A stretch of 64,000 bases of DNA from Bacteroidaceae bacterium (GTDB lineage: Bacteria > Bacteroidota > Bacteroidia > Bacteroidales > Bacteroidaceae): the NCBI GenBank assembly GCA_017427065.1, contig JAFRTL010000010.1:62001-126000 (forward strand). The letters are read 5' to 3'. Below the pieces are notes generated by a model. The model was not told the origin of the DNA and searched no databases. It saw only the letters and a program-made list of their open reading frames with translations. The translations under genes and the position numbers were made by a program. Below are positions 17,801-24,938 of the stretch, in pieces; position 1 is the first letter of the stretch; the number at the start of each line of letters is the position of its first letter.

Positions 17801-17886
17801 TTTTGTGCATAAACGCCTACAGTCAGAATCAACCCTAGGAATAGGGTCAGGAACCTACGAAAGGTTCCAAACTTAACTTCATTCAT
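14860..17886 (-). CDS. susC: SusC-family TonB-linked outer membrane transporter
   Basis: 1008-aa oligosaccharide importer energised by TonB. It has a signal peptide (1-27), a carboxypeptidase-regulatory-like domain (about 30-105, ending VTVTLQDD-like), a TonB-dependent plug (about 115-235) containing DPLIVIDGL and the SusC signature ASATAIYGSRASNGVI, then the barrel ending in LGLSLNF with a terminal aromatic. It is first gene of the SusC-D-E-F operon, driven by the promoter at 17966-17997. Its starch specificity is inferred from the SusE/F modules, but the GH53 gene upstream leaves galactan possible. Confidence 0.95.
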   Translation of the reverse strand: MNEVKFGTFRRFLTLFLGLILTVGVYAQNITVKGHVKDTAGFEVIGANVVEKGNPTNGVVTDLDGNFTLTVPAGATLSISFIGYVTQEVSAAPEVVVTLQDDSQMLEQVIVIGYGTAKKNDLTGSVTAIKPDEMNRGLVTNAQDMMAGKIAGVNVTSDGGTPGGGSTIRIRGGASLSASNDPLIVIDGLAMDNNGVQGLSNPLAMVNPNDIESFTVLKDASATAIYGSRASNGVIIITTKKGSKSGKIRLAYNGNVSASTIKNRLEVMDGNEFRHFVNNLYGEGSDQASHLGTANTDWQDQIYRTAISTDHNLTATGNIAGMPFRASVGYTNQKGIIKTSDFERYTASVNFSPSMLEDHLTFNINAKGMVAKNRYADGGVVGAALTYDPTQPIYNNDPNYVTSFGGYQQWTSTNAFGDPTWPLAFNSLAQQNPVATLEFQNNRATSKSLIGNIELDYKFHGFEDLRFHANGGMDLSTGKQNNDIDPRSASNNYYGYTGVDKTDKYNLLFSSYLQYAKEFTENHNFDIMAGYEWQHFHRKGTNQGWGWIPGTNSDPALQNTKYNEVNREWANESYLVSFYSRLNYTLLQRYMLTATFRADGSSKFNKDNRWGYFPSVALAWKINEEGFVKDIDWISDWKLRLGYGLTGQQEGIGEYSYFASYVANREHAFYPVTGEGITSRPNAYNDKLTWEKTTTWNAGMDFGILNGRFTAALDFYHRNTKDLLQSVPVAAGSNFKNTVMANVGKLENTGLEFSIGGKVIQARDFMWDVQYNVTWNKNKITAMTVGDAAPGYYLPTGGIAGGTGNTVQAQAVGHPAYSFLVYQQVYDENGKAIENEYVDRNGDGIISDLDRYYYKKPAADVLMGLSSKMIWKNWDFSFSVRASLNNYVFNNVESNNSNQGKAAVYAQSGFFSNFVTRHLDKGFQGVGNYFMSDMFVQNASFLKVDNVTLGYSFDNLFKRGINGRVYATLQNVLTITKYKGLDPEVGGGIDNNFYPRPLVSMLGLSLNF

Positions 17887-17965
17887 GCATTTATCAGATT
17901 TAATGTTCGTTAAATGTTTCTCTTCGTTTTATGCTAACAAGTATTGCTATTTCGTCATTTTGCTC

Positions 17966-17997
17966 CAAAAGTACAGGTTGTTTACCTATCTCGCAAA
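17966..17997 (-). promoter_or_regulatory. Promoter of the SusC-D-E-F operon
   Basis: On the minus strand -33 TTTG (17994-17997) is followed after 20 bases by -7 TACTTTTG (17966-17973), a full match to the Bacteroidetes consensus. It predicts a leader of about 70 bases before SusC. Confidence 0.7.
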
Positions 17998-18025
17998 TGT
18001 TTTCCCTCAAAACACGTCATTTTTT

Positions 18026-18045
18026 TTTTGCAATCGATTGCAAAA
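18026..18045. promoter_or_regulatory. Perfect palindrome upstream of SusC, LacI-operator-like
   Basis: TTGCAATCGATTGCAA flanked by two further paired T/A bases on each side gives a perfect 20-bp palindrome. It sits about 75 bases upstream of the predicted SusC start of transcription and 9 bases beyond the GH53 stop codon. CpG-centred palindromes of this type are typical of LacI-family sites; no such regulator is encoded in this window. Confidence 0.5.
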
Positions 18046-18053
18046 TGACAGTT

Positions 18054-19196
18054 TTATTTAAAAGCATCCAAGCATTTCGCTGGCTTTCCATCACTGGTAA
18101 ATGCCCCTTGGTCATAGCTTCCCCACCCTACAGTCTTATAATAGCCAGGGAGCCATCCACCATATATTTGAGGTTCCCAATAGAAAGCCCCAACACACTG
18201 TTCTATCTTCTTTGCTTCAGTCAGAAAGGCTGTCAGGGCCTTAGCAGCTTCCGCTTCATCAGCACTTTTCACACCAACTTCTGTTACCATTACTGGGACC
18301 TTATACTTATTAATAAGAAGTTTGATTTGCGCCAAAGCTTCGCTGTTAACCTGTGCCCATGTCTTATTGGCTTCTGTCTGCGGATAGTGCGAAAGACCTA
18401 TCATGTCCATCTTTCCCCCTAACTCCTTATATTTGGCAAACCACCAATCACAATCTTGCCATGCATTGTTCAAATGAACGATGACGATGGCATCGCTGAA
18501 CACCTGTTTCACTGCATCAAAGCCAACATTGGTCAATGCCACATAGTTTTTCCAACCGTTAGGCGTATCTCCACTATCTGTCCAAAGCTGTCCCGTTGGC
18601 CACATCATCCCATTGCGGGTTTCGTTGCCTACCTGCACCCACTTAGGGGTTATGCCTGCACTCTTCAGTGCGCCAAGCACATCTTTGGTATGCTCAGCCA
18701 CTTTTGTCTTTAATTGTTCTAAATCAAGTCCCTGCCATGCCTTTGGAGTCTCTTGTCGTCCAGGATCTGCAAAGAAGTCGCTGTAATGGAAATCAATCAT
18801 GACATCCAATCCGGCATTCTTGGCACGCTGGGCTTTCTTCACTACATCGGCCTTGTCGCACCACGCGCCATAACCATAAGCCACAGGATCTACCCACACA
18901 CGCAGACGGATGGCATCCATACCTATTTCTTTCATTAGGGCAAAACAGTCACGTTCCTGGCCTGCTGTATTTAAGAACTTCACGCCATCGGCCTCTTGTT
19001 CGGTTACCCAACTGATGTCTGCCCCAGAGACAAATGATTTGGTATCCGTACCAGGCTGAGGATCAGGATTGGTCGGAGTAGTAGGTGTACTGGGTGTATT
19101 TGAGGGGGTATTTGAAGGGGAATCATTCTCTCCACCACACGCATTTAATGTCACAGCCAGCAGACCTCCTAATAAAAAACGGATTAAATTCTTCAT
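18054..19196 (-). CDS. GH53 endo-beta-1,4-galactanase lipoprotein
   Basis: 380-aa secreted enzyme that cuts beta-1,4-galactan (type I arabinogalactan side chains). The start at 19196 (MKNLIRFLLGG) gives a proper lipoprotein signal with Cys20 (LNACGG); an upstream ATG adds a non-signal extension. A Ser/Thr/Pro-rich linker (about 28-50) precedes the (beta/alpha)8 barrel. GH53 hallmarks are GADISWV at the start, RLRVWVDP, the acid/base Glu in WVQVGNE and the nucleophile Glu in PVMVTEVG. It is transcribed from its own promoter and followed by the SusC operator and promoter. A galactanase beside starch-type SusE/F modules is an unusual pairing. Confidence 0.92.
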   Translation of the reverse strand: MKNLIRFLLGGLLAVTLNACGGENDSPSNTPSNTPSTPTTPTNPDPQPGTDTKSFVSGADISWVTEQEADGVKFLNTAGQERDCFALMKEIGMDAIRLRVWVDPVAYGYGAWCDKADVVKKAQRAKNAGLDVMIDFHYSDFFADPGRQETPKAWQGLDLEQLKTKVAEHTKDVLGALKSAGITPKWVQVGNETRNGMMWPTGQLWTDSGDTPNGWKNYVALTNVGFDAVKQVFSDAIVIVHLNNAWQDCDWWFAKYKELGGKMDMIGLSHYPQTEANKTWAQVNSEALAQIKLLINKYKVPVMVTEVGVKSADEAEAAKALTAFLTEAKKIEQCVGAFYWEPQIYGGWLPGYYKTVGWGSYDQGAFTSDGKPAKCLDAFK

Positions 19197-19226
19197 AGTA
19201 AAATCTTTTTTCGGCTTTCTCACCTC

Positions 19227-19257
19227 CAAAATTACAACCTTATTTTTTTTATGCAAA
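19227..19257 (-). promoter_or_regulatory. Promoter of the GH53 gene
   Basis: Minus-strand -33 TTTG (19254-19257), 19-base spacer, -7 TAATTTTG (19227-19234). It begins transcription about 25 bases before the ATG at 19196, supporting that start over the upstream one at 19256, which would lie within the -33 element. Confidence 0.65.
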
Positions 19258-19310
19258 TAGTTAGGCGAGAAAAATTGTCTAAAGTTTGTGTTAAATTTTT
19301 ATTTCAGAAA

Positions 19311-19339
19311 CAAAAAAAGCACATCAACCAGTGATGTGC
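19311..19339 (-). terminator. Terminator of tmRNA
   Basis: GCACATCA (19319-19326) pairs with TGATGTGC (19332-19339); on the minus strand the stem is followed by seven T residues. It lies 9 bases beyond the tmRNA 3' end. Confidence 0.85.
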
Positions 19340-19348
19340 CCTTTATCG

Positions 19349-19746
19349 TGGAGCTGGCGGGAGTCGAACCCGCGTCCAAACGAGGAACAAATGTGCTTTC
19401 TACATGCTTAGCCTTGACTTGTTTTTCGTGCGGAGGCAGACCCAAGGCTGCCAACCTACGCCTTATCCTCTAAAATTTCATCCACACGTCGAGGCCCATG
19501 AAGACTATCCCCGATATGACCGCACCACTAAACCAGGTTACTTCGGAGCAAGAGTTCCTGAGTGATGTCTCGTCCCAGCACCTTGTGCCAGGATTAAGCC
19601 CGATTTACTGAACTTCGATCAGGCAGCAAGAGCGTAATTATTAGATTCGCCAGATAAATTTTGAGGACTGAGATTTAAGTGCCAATCACCCGACGCACTG
19701 CATGCTTACACATCCCTTCTACCCGCTGTCAAAACCAAACAACCCC
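19349..19746 (-). ncRNA. ssrA: tmRNA (ssrA)
   Basis: Transfer-messenger RNA for ribosome rescue. The 5' GGGGTTG and 3' CAGCTCC(A) form the acceptor stem, and the T-arm GGGTTCGACTCCC is present; CCA is not encoded. The tag frame (19622-19651) reads G-E-S-N-N-Y-A-L-A-A and ends in TGA at 19619-19621, a Bacteroidetes-type tag. A near-consensus -7 element (TATCTTCG) lies at 19769-19776. Confidence 0.96.
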
Positions 19747-19797
19747 AGTAGAAATAGATTTTCTGCGGCGAAGATACTACTTTTTCAATAAATAATG

Positions 19798-19805
19798 TAT
19801 CTTTG
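19798..19805 (+). promoter_or_regulatory. -7 element of the threonine aldolase gene
   Basis: TATCTTTG matches TAnnTTTG and lies 27 bases before the ATG at 19833. A clear -33 element is lacking. Confidence 0.5.
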
Positions 19806-19832
19806 CGTGGTGAAAAAATATAAAAATTAACT

Positions 19833-20870
19833 ATGTACGCCTTTATAAACGACTATTCAGTCATTGCGCATCCTAATATCATGAAGCGCATGTCAGAAAT
19901 TAACCTTGACCAACACATTGGCTATGGATTTGATGAGATTTGTAAAAGTGCCCGCCATTTGCTCCGCATCAAGATAGGCAATCCGTGGGCGCGAATATTC
20001 TTTGTGGTAGGTGGCACCCAAGCCAACATGAGCGTTATCAGCTCATTGCTGAAATCTGCCGAAGCGGCCATCTGTACTAACACAGGACACATCTTCGTGC
20101 ATGAGACAGGGGCCATTGAGGCTACAGGACATCGTGTAATTACCATCGACACTCCCGATGGGAAACTAACCCCTGCACACATCGAAAAGGTGTTGATGCA
20201 ATATATGGAACGCCCACATGTGGTAAAACCTAAGTTGGTTTACATTTCCGACTCTACCGAAATAGGCACTTTCTACACCAAGGCTGAATTGAAAGCGCTA
20301 CACGACTACTGCAAGTCGCACAACCTCTATTTCTTCTGCGATGGTGCCCGCATGGGCAGTGCCCTCACGGCAGAAGGGAATGATTTGACACTGCATGATT
20401 TTGCAGAGTTGACTGACGTATTCTACATCGGTGGTACCAAGAACGGAGCGCTGATGGGTGAGGCTGTGATCTTCAATGATCCGAAACTGGGTGAGGATTA
20501 TGACATGGTGATGAAGCAACGCGGGGCATTGCTGGCTAAGGGTTGGATTCTCGGCCTGCAATTCTATGAGTTGTTTAAGAACGACCTCTATTGGGACTTG
20601 GCTCGTCATGCCAATGCCATGGCGAAGAAGATCGCTACGGCGTTCAAGGAGAATGGATTCCCAATGCTGACGGATTCTCATACCAATCAGGTATTCCCTA
20701 TCCTTACCAAAGACCAGCGGGATACACTGAATCAGAATTGGGGTTTTGAATATTGGGGTCCTGTGGATGAGGAAAAGGATGCATTCCGCTTCGTTTGTGC
20801 GTGGAATACCGACGAGGAGAAAGTGGATGAACTTTGTGAGGACATTATAAAATTGAGAATTGAGAATTAA
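19833..20870 (+). CDS. Low-specificity L-threonine aldolase family PLP enzyme
   Basis: 345-aa cytoplasmic enzyme of the beta-eliminating lyase fold, expected to split threonine or allo-threonine into glycine and acetaldehyde. It has the substrate/PLP region FVVGGTQANMSV, the PLP-pyridine Asp in FFCDGARMGSAL and the Schiff-base Lys in FYIGGTKNGAL. The final residues (KLRIEN) are encoded by a heptamer array that also supplies the stop codon, so the natural C-terminus has probably been altered. The next gene begins 3 bases later. Confidence 0.88.
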   Translation: MYAFINDYSVIAHPNIMKRMSEINLDQHIGYGFDEICKSARHLLRIKIGNPWARIFFVVGGTQANMSVISSLLKSAEAAICTNTGHIFVHETGAIEATGHRVITIDTPDGKLTPAHIEKVLMQYMERPHVVKPKLVYISDSTEIGTFYTKAELKALHDYCKSHNLYFFCDGARMGSALTAEGNDLTLHDFAELTDVFYIGGTKNGALMGEAVIFNDPKLGEDYDMVMKQRGALLAKGWILGLQFYELFKNDLYWDLARHANAMAKKIATAFKENGFPMLTDSHTNQVFPILTKDQRDTLNQNWGFEYWGPVDEEKDAFRFVCAWNTDEEKVDELCEDIIKLRIEN

Positions 20871-20871
20871 G
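20851..20871. repeat. Heptamer array at the 3' end of the aldolase gene
   Basis: AATTGAG, AATTGAG, AATTAAG in tandem. The array encodes the last residues and the TAA stop of the threonine aldolase. Confidence 0.75.
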
Positions 20872-20873
20872 CA

Positions 20874-21977
20874 ATGAAGAGAAAACTTCTTTTTACAGCT
20901 ATAGTAGGAATGTGCATGATGGCTTGCCAGTCCAAAAGCAGTGAGCCTGATGAGTTGGCTATGCTGGTAGGCACTTATACGAACAAGGGCAGTGAAGGTA
21001 TCTATACTTTCCGTTTCGACCAAGCTAACGGTAAGGCTACCCTACTCGACTCTGCCAAAGTGGTGAATCCTTCATATGTTATTCCTTCGGCAGATGGGAA
21101 GTATGTCTATGCAGTGACAGAAACTTCAGACAGCACTGCTGCCCTGAATGCCTATGCCTTTGATAATGCAACTGGTAAGCTGACTTATATCAACACTGAA
21201 CTGACATTTGGCGAAGACCCCTGTTATGTGGCTACCAATGGAAAGATTGCGGTAACTGCCAACTACAGTGGTGGCTCCATGACCGTTTTCCCTCTGCGCA
21301 GCGATGGTGGAATCCAGCGCATGGATACGGTTTTCTGCGGCACCATTGGAGGGCCAGACCTCAATCGCCAAAGGTCGCCTCATGTACATTGTACCTATTT
21401 CAGTCCTGACGGAAGATATATCTTCGCCACCGATTTCAGTGCAGATCGTATCATACGCTTTGATATTTCCAATAATGCCATTCGGCCTTTAGAGAGTCAG
21501 GTGGTGACCAATCTGAATGCCGACTATGGTCCTCGTCACATAGAGTTCAGTGCCGATGGTTCCCACGCCTATGTTGTGGGCGAACTTTCTGACGATATCA
21601 CTGTGATGGACCATGCCAACGGAGTACTGACTCCTAAGCAAGTGATAAACGGCAGTGATGCTGGAGCACGAGGGGGTGCTGATATCCACCTCAGTCCCAA
21701 CGGCAAGTTCCTCTATACCAGCCATCGTTTGAAGGAAGACGGCATCTCCATCTTCTCCGTAGCTGCCGATGGTACTCTCACCAAGGTGGGCTACCAGCTT
21801 ACAGGCATTCATCCCCGCAACTTCAACATCACCCCTAATGGCAAGTACCTGCTTTGTGCCTGCCGTGACAGTGACGTGATACAAGTATATGAAATCAATC
21901 CAAAAACAGGACTTCTAAAAGACACCGAGCAAGACATCCACGTCTGTCAGGCGGTATGTGTGAAGTTCGTGGAATAA
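20874..21977 (+). CDS. Lactonase-fold (6-phosphogluconolactonase/YbhE-like) lipoprotein
   Basis: 367-aa seven-bladed beta-propeller protein with a lipoprotein signal (Cys18, CMMACQSK). The motifs MLVGTYTNKGSEGIY near the start, RSPHVHCTYFSPDGRY in the middle and GIHPRNFNITPNGKYLL near the end are typical of the lactonase family. Cytoplasmic YbhE acts on 6-phosphogluconolactone; this copy is exported, so its substrate is probably a different sugar lactone or unknown. It follows the aldolase gene by 3 bases and precedes the DUF4831-type gene. Confidence 0.85.
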   Translation: MKRKLLFTAIVGMCMMACQSKSSEPDELAMLVGTYTNKGSEGIYTFRFDQANGKATLLDSAKVVNPSYVIPSADGKYVYAVTETSDSTAALNAYAFDNATGKLTYINTELTFGEDPCYVATNGKIAVTANYSGGSMTVFPLRSDGGIQRMDTVFCGTIGGPDLNRQRSPHVHCTYFSPDGRYIFATDFSADRIIRFDISNNAIRPLESQVVTNLNADYGPRHIEFSADGSHAYVVGELSDDITVMDHANGVLTPKQVINGSDAGARGGADIHLSPNGKFLYTSHRLKEDGISIFSVAADGTLTKVGYQLTGIHPRNFNITPNGKYLLCACRDSDVIQVYEINPKTGLLKDTEQDIHVCQAVCVKFVE

Positions 21978-21998
21978 CACCATAGAAAATTATTCGCT

Positions 21999-23069
21999 AT
22001 GAAGATAAAAAGACTACTTATCACCGCATTGGGCTGTCTGCTGATGGTTCCCTTGATGCAGGCACAGACGGCAGTTACTGCTGGCATGATGTATGGCAAA
22101 AAGTATGGAGTGACCTACATGCTCCCTAAGTCGCAACTTGAAGTTCAGGTTTTTGCCACAAAGCATACTTTCCAACCTGGAGAGTTCTGTAAATATGCCG
22201 ACCTCTACCTGCACTTAGGCGACACTCAGACGCAAGCGCAAGAATACTGGACCCTTGATGAAGCAGTAGTGCGCAGCATTGGTGTGGCAGATAAGGAGAA
22301 GATTTACTTCGTAGAGCTGAAAGACAAAACTGCTGCCCCACTGATGGAGCTTACAAAGGAGGGAACAATCTATTCCATCAATCTGCCTATCAGTGGCAGA
22401 AAAGCTGAGAGTACTCCACAAACTGCATCGTCTCAGAAATCGAAACCCGACCCTCGCTCTTTCTTTACGGAAGAGATCTTGTCTGCCAGTTCCACCGCTA
22501 AGATGGCTGAATTGGTGGCACAGGAAATCTATAACATCCGCGACAGCAAGAATGCTTTGGTGCGTGGGGAAGCCGACAATACGCCTAAAGATGGGGCACA
22601 GTTGCAGATTATGCTCGACCAGTTGAATCTGCAGGAAGAAGTATTGACGGAAATGTTCACTGGTGTAACCACAGAAGAAAGTCAGACATTTAAGTTCTAC
22701 ATTGACCCTGAAATGGCAACGAATTTGGTAGCTTTCCGTTTCTCACAAAAGGTTGGAATATTGGAGAGTGATGACCTTACTGGCGAACCTGCCTACCTCA
22801 CTGTGGCCAATCAAGGACTGATAACCCCTCAGCCTGCAGAAGAAGCTGCAAAGAACAAGAAAGAACTGACTGGTGTGGCTTACAATGTGCCTGGCAAAGC
22901 ATTGGTAACGCTTACTTTCAAGCAGCAGCAACTTTTTAGGGAGGAACTCCCCATTACCCAATTGGGCAGTGTAGAATACCTTGCCGCCAATCTTTTCAAC
23001 AAGAATTATACCATTACCGTGCAGTTTGATGCAGAGACAGGGGCTTTGGTTAAAGTGGATCGGGAATGA
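21999..23069 (+). CDS. DUF4831-type periplasmic protein
   Basis: 356-aa protein with a cleavable signal peptide (MKIKRLLITALGCLLMVPLMQA). The region AGMMYGKKYGVTYMLPKS and the following FQPGEFCKYADLYLHL fit the Bacteroidetes DUF4831 family as I recall it. Function unknown. It starts 21 bases after the lactonase-like gene, probably the same operon, and converges on the PqqD-like gene, with a heptamer array at the junction. Confidence 0.7.
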   Translation: MKIKRLLITALGCLLMVPLMQAQTAVTAGMMYGKKYGVTYMLPKSQLEVQVFATKHTFQPGEFCKYADLYLHLGDTQTQAQEYWTLDEAVVRSIGVADKEKIYFVELKDKTAAPLMELTKEGTIYSINLPISGRKAESTPQTASSQKSKPDPRSFFTEEILSASSTAKMAELVAQEIYNIRDSKNALVRGEADNTPKDGAQLQIMLDQLNLQEEVLTEMFTGVTTEESQTFKFYIDPEMATNLVAFRFSQKVGILESDDLTGEPAYLTVANQGLITPQPAEEAAKNKKELTGVAYNVPGKALVTLTFKQQQLFREELPITQLGSVEYLAANLFNKNYTITVQFDAETGALVKVDRE

Positions 23070-23073
23070 TTGG

Positions 23074-23101
23074 TTTAGAGTTTAGAGTTTAGAGTTTTAA
23101 G
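23074..23101. repeat. Heptamer array (TTTAGAG type) at the PqqD-like 3' end
   Basis: TTTAGAG three times, then TTTTAAG. It encodes the last residues (KTLNSKL) and stop codon of the PqqD-like protein. An inverted array of the same unit lies at 23428-23462 on the other side of the gene. Confidence 0.75.
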
Positions 23102-23422
23102 CCAAATCAATTTATCGTGGTGCAGTTGCTGGATATAGGCAACTGCCCTATTTTTTATATCCTTTTCGTCTGGGAAAAGTGAAGCGATGCATACTGCAAT
23201 CTCTTCCACAGAACGCTGCCCGTCAATCTGTTTCCAAATCTCTGACCCATATTTCTCTAACGGTACGTGGATGAGGGTAGATAACATAGGAAACAGTTTG
23301 TTGAGCCAACGATATGGAAAACGAGGATAGGCCAAAACCAGGCATCCGTCCTCTCCCTGTTCTGTCACAATGTGTGAACGGTGTACAGGGATTGTTTCTC
23401 TTATATCTATTTTCACCTTCAT
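23075..23422 (-). CDS. Orphan PqqD-family protein
   Basis: 115-aa protein of the PqqD fold, the small winged-helix domain that binds leader peptides in RiPP pathways. The region LEKYGSEIWKQIDGQRSVEEI is the family hallmark. No PQQ genes, precursor or radical SAM gene adjoins it; neighbours are a DUF4831-type protein and an MFS transporter. It is flanked by inverted heptamer arrays, and the C-terminal tail is repeat-encoded. It might act on another substrate class or with the peptide cluster 15 kb away; neither is shown. Confidence 0.75.
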   Translation of the reverse strand: MKVKIDIRETIPVHRSHIVTEQGEDGCLVLAYPRFPYRWLNKLFPMLSTLIHVPLEKYGSEIWKQIDGQRSVEEIAVCIASLFPDEKDIKNRAVAYIQQLHHDKLIWLKTLNSKL

Positions 23423-23427
23423 AAAAA

Positions 23428-23462
23428 CTCTAAACTCTAAACCCTAAACTCTTAGCTCTAAA
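23428..23462. repeat. Heptamer array (CTCTAAA type) upstream of the PqqD-like gene
   Basis: CTCTAAA, CTCTAAA, CCCTAAA, CTCTTAG, CTCTAAA. It fills the gap between the MFS stop codon (23463) and the PqqD-like ATG and is the reverse complement of the array at 23074. Confidence 0.75.
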
Positions 23463-24845
23463 CTAATCCTTAATATTCGGTTTCTCCAATCCGTAACCTT
23501 TCTTCTTATCTAGATAGAGCATGGCCACTGCCACAAGAATGCCTGCCAATCCTGTGCAGGCAAAAATCAGCATACCAGACGTATAGGTAGGATCGGTTTC
23601 ATTGGCTCTGCCCACGAACATCGGGATTATAGCACGTCCGAAATTCTGGATAAAGAAAATCAAAGAATAGGCGGTACCTAAGCACTTCAAAGGAATAATC
23701 TTAGGCACAATAGGCCAAAGGGCTGCAGGCGTAAGCGAATAGCCTACACTGAGCACCACCATCAGGAAGATGGCAAAGGCACTGGCATGTATTGGCAAAG
23801 AGAAGCCAAAGTGTACGAACGTCAGCATGGCTGTACCAATAATAATCAATGTCACACCACGACCGTACTTGTCGTACAGGCTGCCAAAGAGCGGCGTCAT
23901 CAGCATGGTGCCAAACGGAGCGATACTGGTAAAGAAACCTGCAATATCGGGAGCTACGCTGTATTTCTCTATCATCAACTTAGTGGCGAACTTGAGGAAC
24001 GGACTCACTGCCGAATAGAACAGCACCACAAAGAGCGTGATGAGCCAGAAACCAGGGTTCTTCAATATCAAGCCTATGTCGCTCAAACGGAAACTGTCAT
24101 CATCCGAATTGAGAATTGAGGATTGAGCATTGAGAATTATCTCGTCCTTATCCAGACGAATATCGAGTACACAGAAGACGAGGAAAGACACCAGTCCGAT
24201 AAGCAGGCAGATGAGTCCCACCAGCAAAGGGGTGGAGAGGGTGAAATGACGAGCCAATGGAGCACTTACACTGAGTGCCATAGCCGTACCTAAACGAGCC
24301 ATAGCCAACTGAATACCCATCGCCAATGCCAACTCATGTCCCGTGAACCAACGTACCATCGCCTTGCTCACCGTGATGCCACACATCTCATAGCCCACAC
24401 CAAAGATAGAGAAGCCCAGACTGGCCACTGCTGCCGACATGGGGAGGGTGAGGTCCACATTGAACATTGAGAATTGAACATTGAACATTTGCCCAGCCAG
24501 AGCAGGGCTGGTCACCGCATAGTATTTAATGCCTACGCCAATGAGCATCAATGAGCAAGACAACACGCCCGTGAAGCGGACTCCCATCTTATCGAGGATG
24601 AGTCCGCTGAAGAAAAGCATCAGCAAGAAGACATTGATAAAGCCCCCTGCCCCTGAGAAGAAGCCATAATCCGTACTGCTCCATCCCAGTCCACCCTGCT
24701 CCACAGGCAGCTCCAGCAGCGTTTCCAACGGTGACATGATATCATTGAGCAGGTAGCCCATCATCATGGCCGTAGCCACAATGACCAGCACCGTCCAACG
24801 TGCCACTGGCTTATCGTTTATCTTACGTCTTATTACTTCTGTCAT
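23463..24845 (-). CDS. MFS transporter (copy 1), with two repeat-encoded inserts
   Basis: 460-aa, about 12 membrane segments, major facilitator superfamily. The A-motif-like region GLILDKMGVRFTGVL and the second-half GSLYDKYGRGVTL are seen. It is a paralogue of the next gene upstream (shared ILDKMGVRFT, EKPNI or EEPNI C-terminus). Two heptamer arrays lie in frame: one encodes MFNVQFSMFNV in the loop before segment 4, the other ILNAQSSILNS in the central cytoplasmic loop. The paralogue lacks both. Substrate unknown. Confidence 0.88.
   Translation of the reverse strand: MTEVIRRKINDKPVARWTVLVIVATAMMMGYLLNDIMSPLETLLELPVEQGGLGWSSTDYGFFSGAGGFINVFLLMLFFSGLILDKMGVRFTGVLSCSLMLIGVGIKYYAVTSPALAGQMFNVQFSMFNVDLTLPMSAAVASLGFSIFGVGYEMCGITVSKAMVRWFTGHELALAMGIQLAMARLGTAMALSVSAPLARHFTLSTPLLVGLICLLIGLVSFLVFCVLDIRLDKDEIILNAQSSILNSDDDSFRLSDIGLILKNPGFWLITLFVVLFYSAVSPFLKFATKLMIEKYSVAPDIAGFFTSIAPFGTMLMTPLFGSLYDKYGRGVTLIIIGTAMLTFVHFGFSLPIHASAFAIFLMVVLSVGYSLTPAALWPIVPKIIPLKCLGTAYSLIFFIQNFGRAIIPMFVGRANETDPTYTSGMLIFACTGLAGILVAVAMLYLDKKKGYGLEKPNIKD
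24107..24141. repeat. In-frame heptamer array inside MFS copy 1 (central loop)
   Basis: AATTGAG, AATTGAG, GATTGAG, CATTGAG, AATTATC. It is read in frame as part of the loop between the two halves of the transporter. Confidence 0.75.
24458..24485. repeat. In-frame heptamer array inside MFS copy 1 (loop before segment 4)
   Basis: CATTGAA, CATTGAG, AATTGAA, CATTGAA. It is read in frame as MFNVQFSMFN-like residues. Confidence 0.75.
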
Positions 24846-24855
24846 AACTAAAAAT

Positions 24856-24938
24856 TATTGAGAATTGAGGATTGAGGATTATGGCTACGCCATGTTTCCA
24901 TCCAGATGGTAATTCTCAATTCTCAATTCTCAATTTTA
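24856..24938. repeat. Inverted pair of heptamer arrays between the two MFS genes
   Basis: Left arm 24856-24883 (TATTGAG, AATTGAG, GATTGAG, GATTATG) and right arm 24911-24938 (AATTCTC three times, then AATTTTA) are near-reverse complements around a 27-base spacer. The whole intergenic gap can fold into one long hairpin. The right arm overlaps the stop codon of MFS copy 2. Confidence 0.7.
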
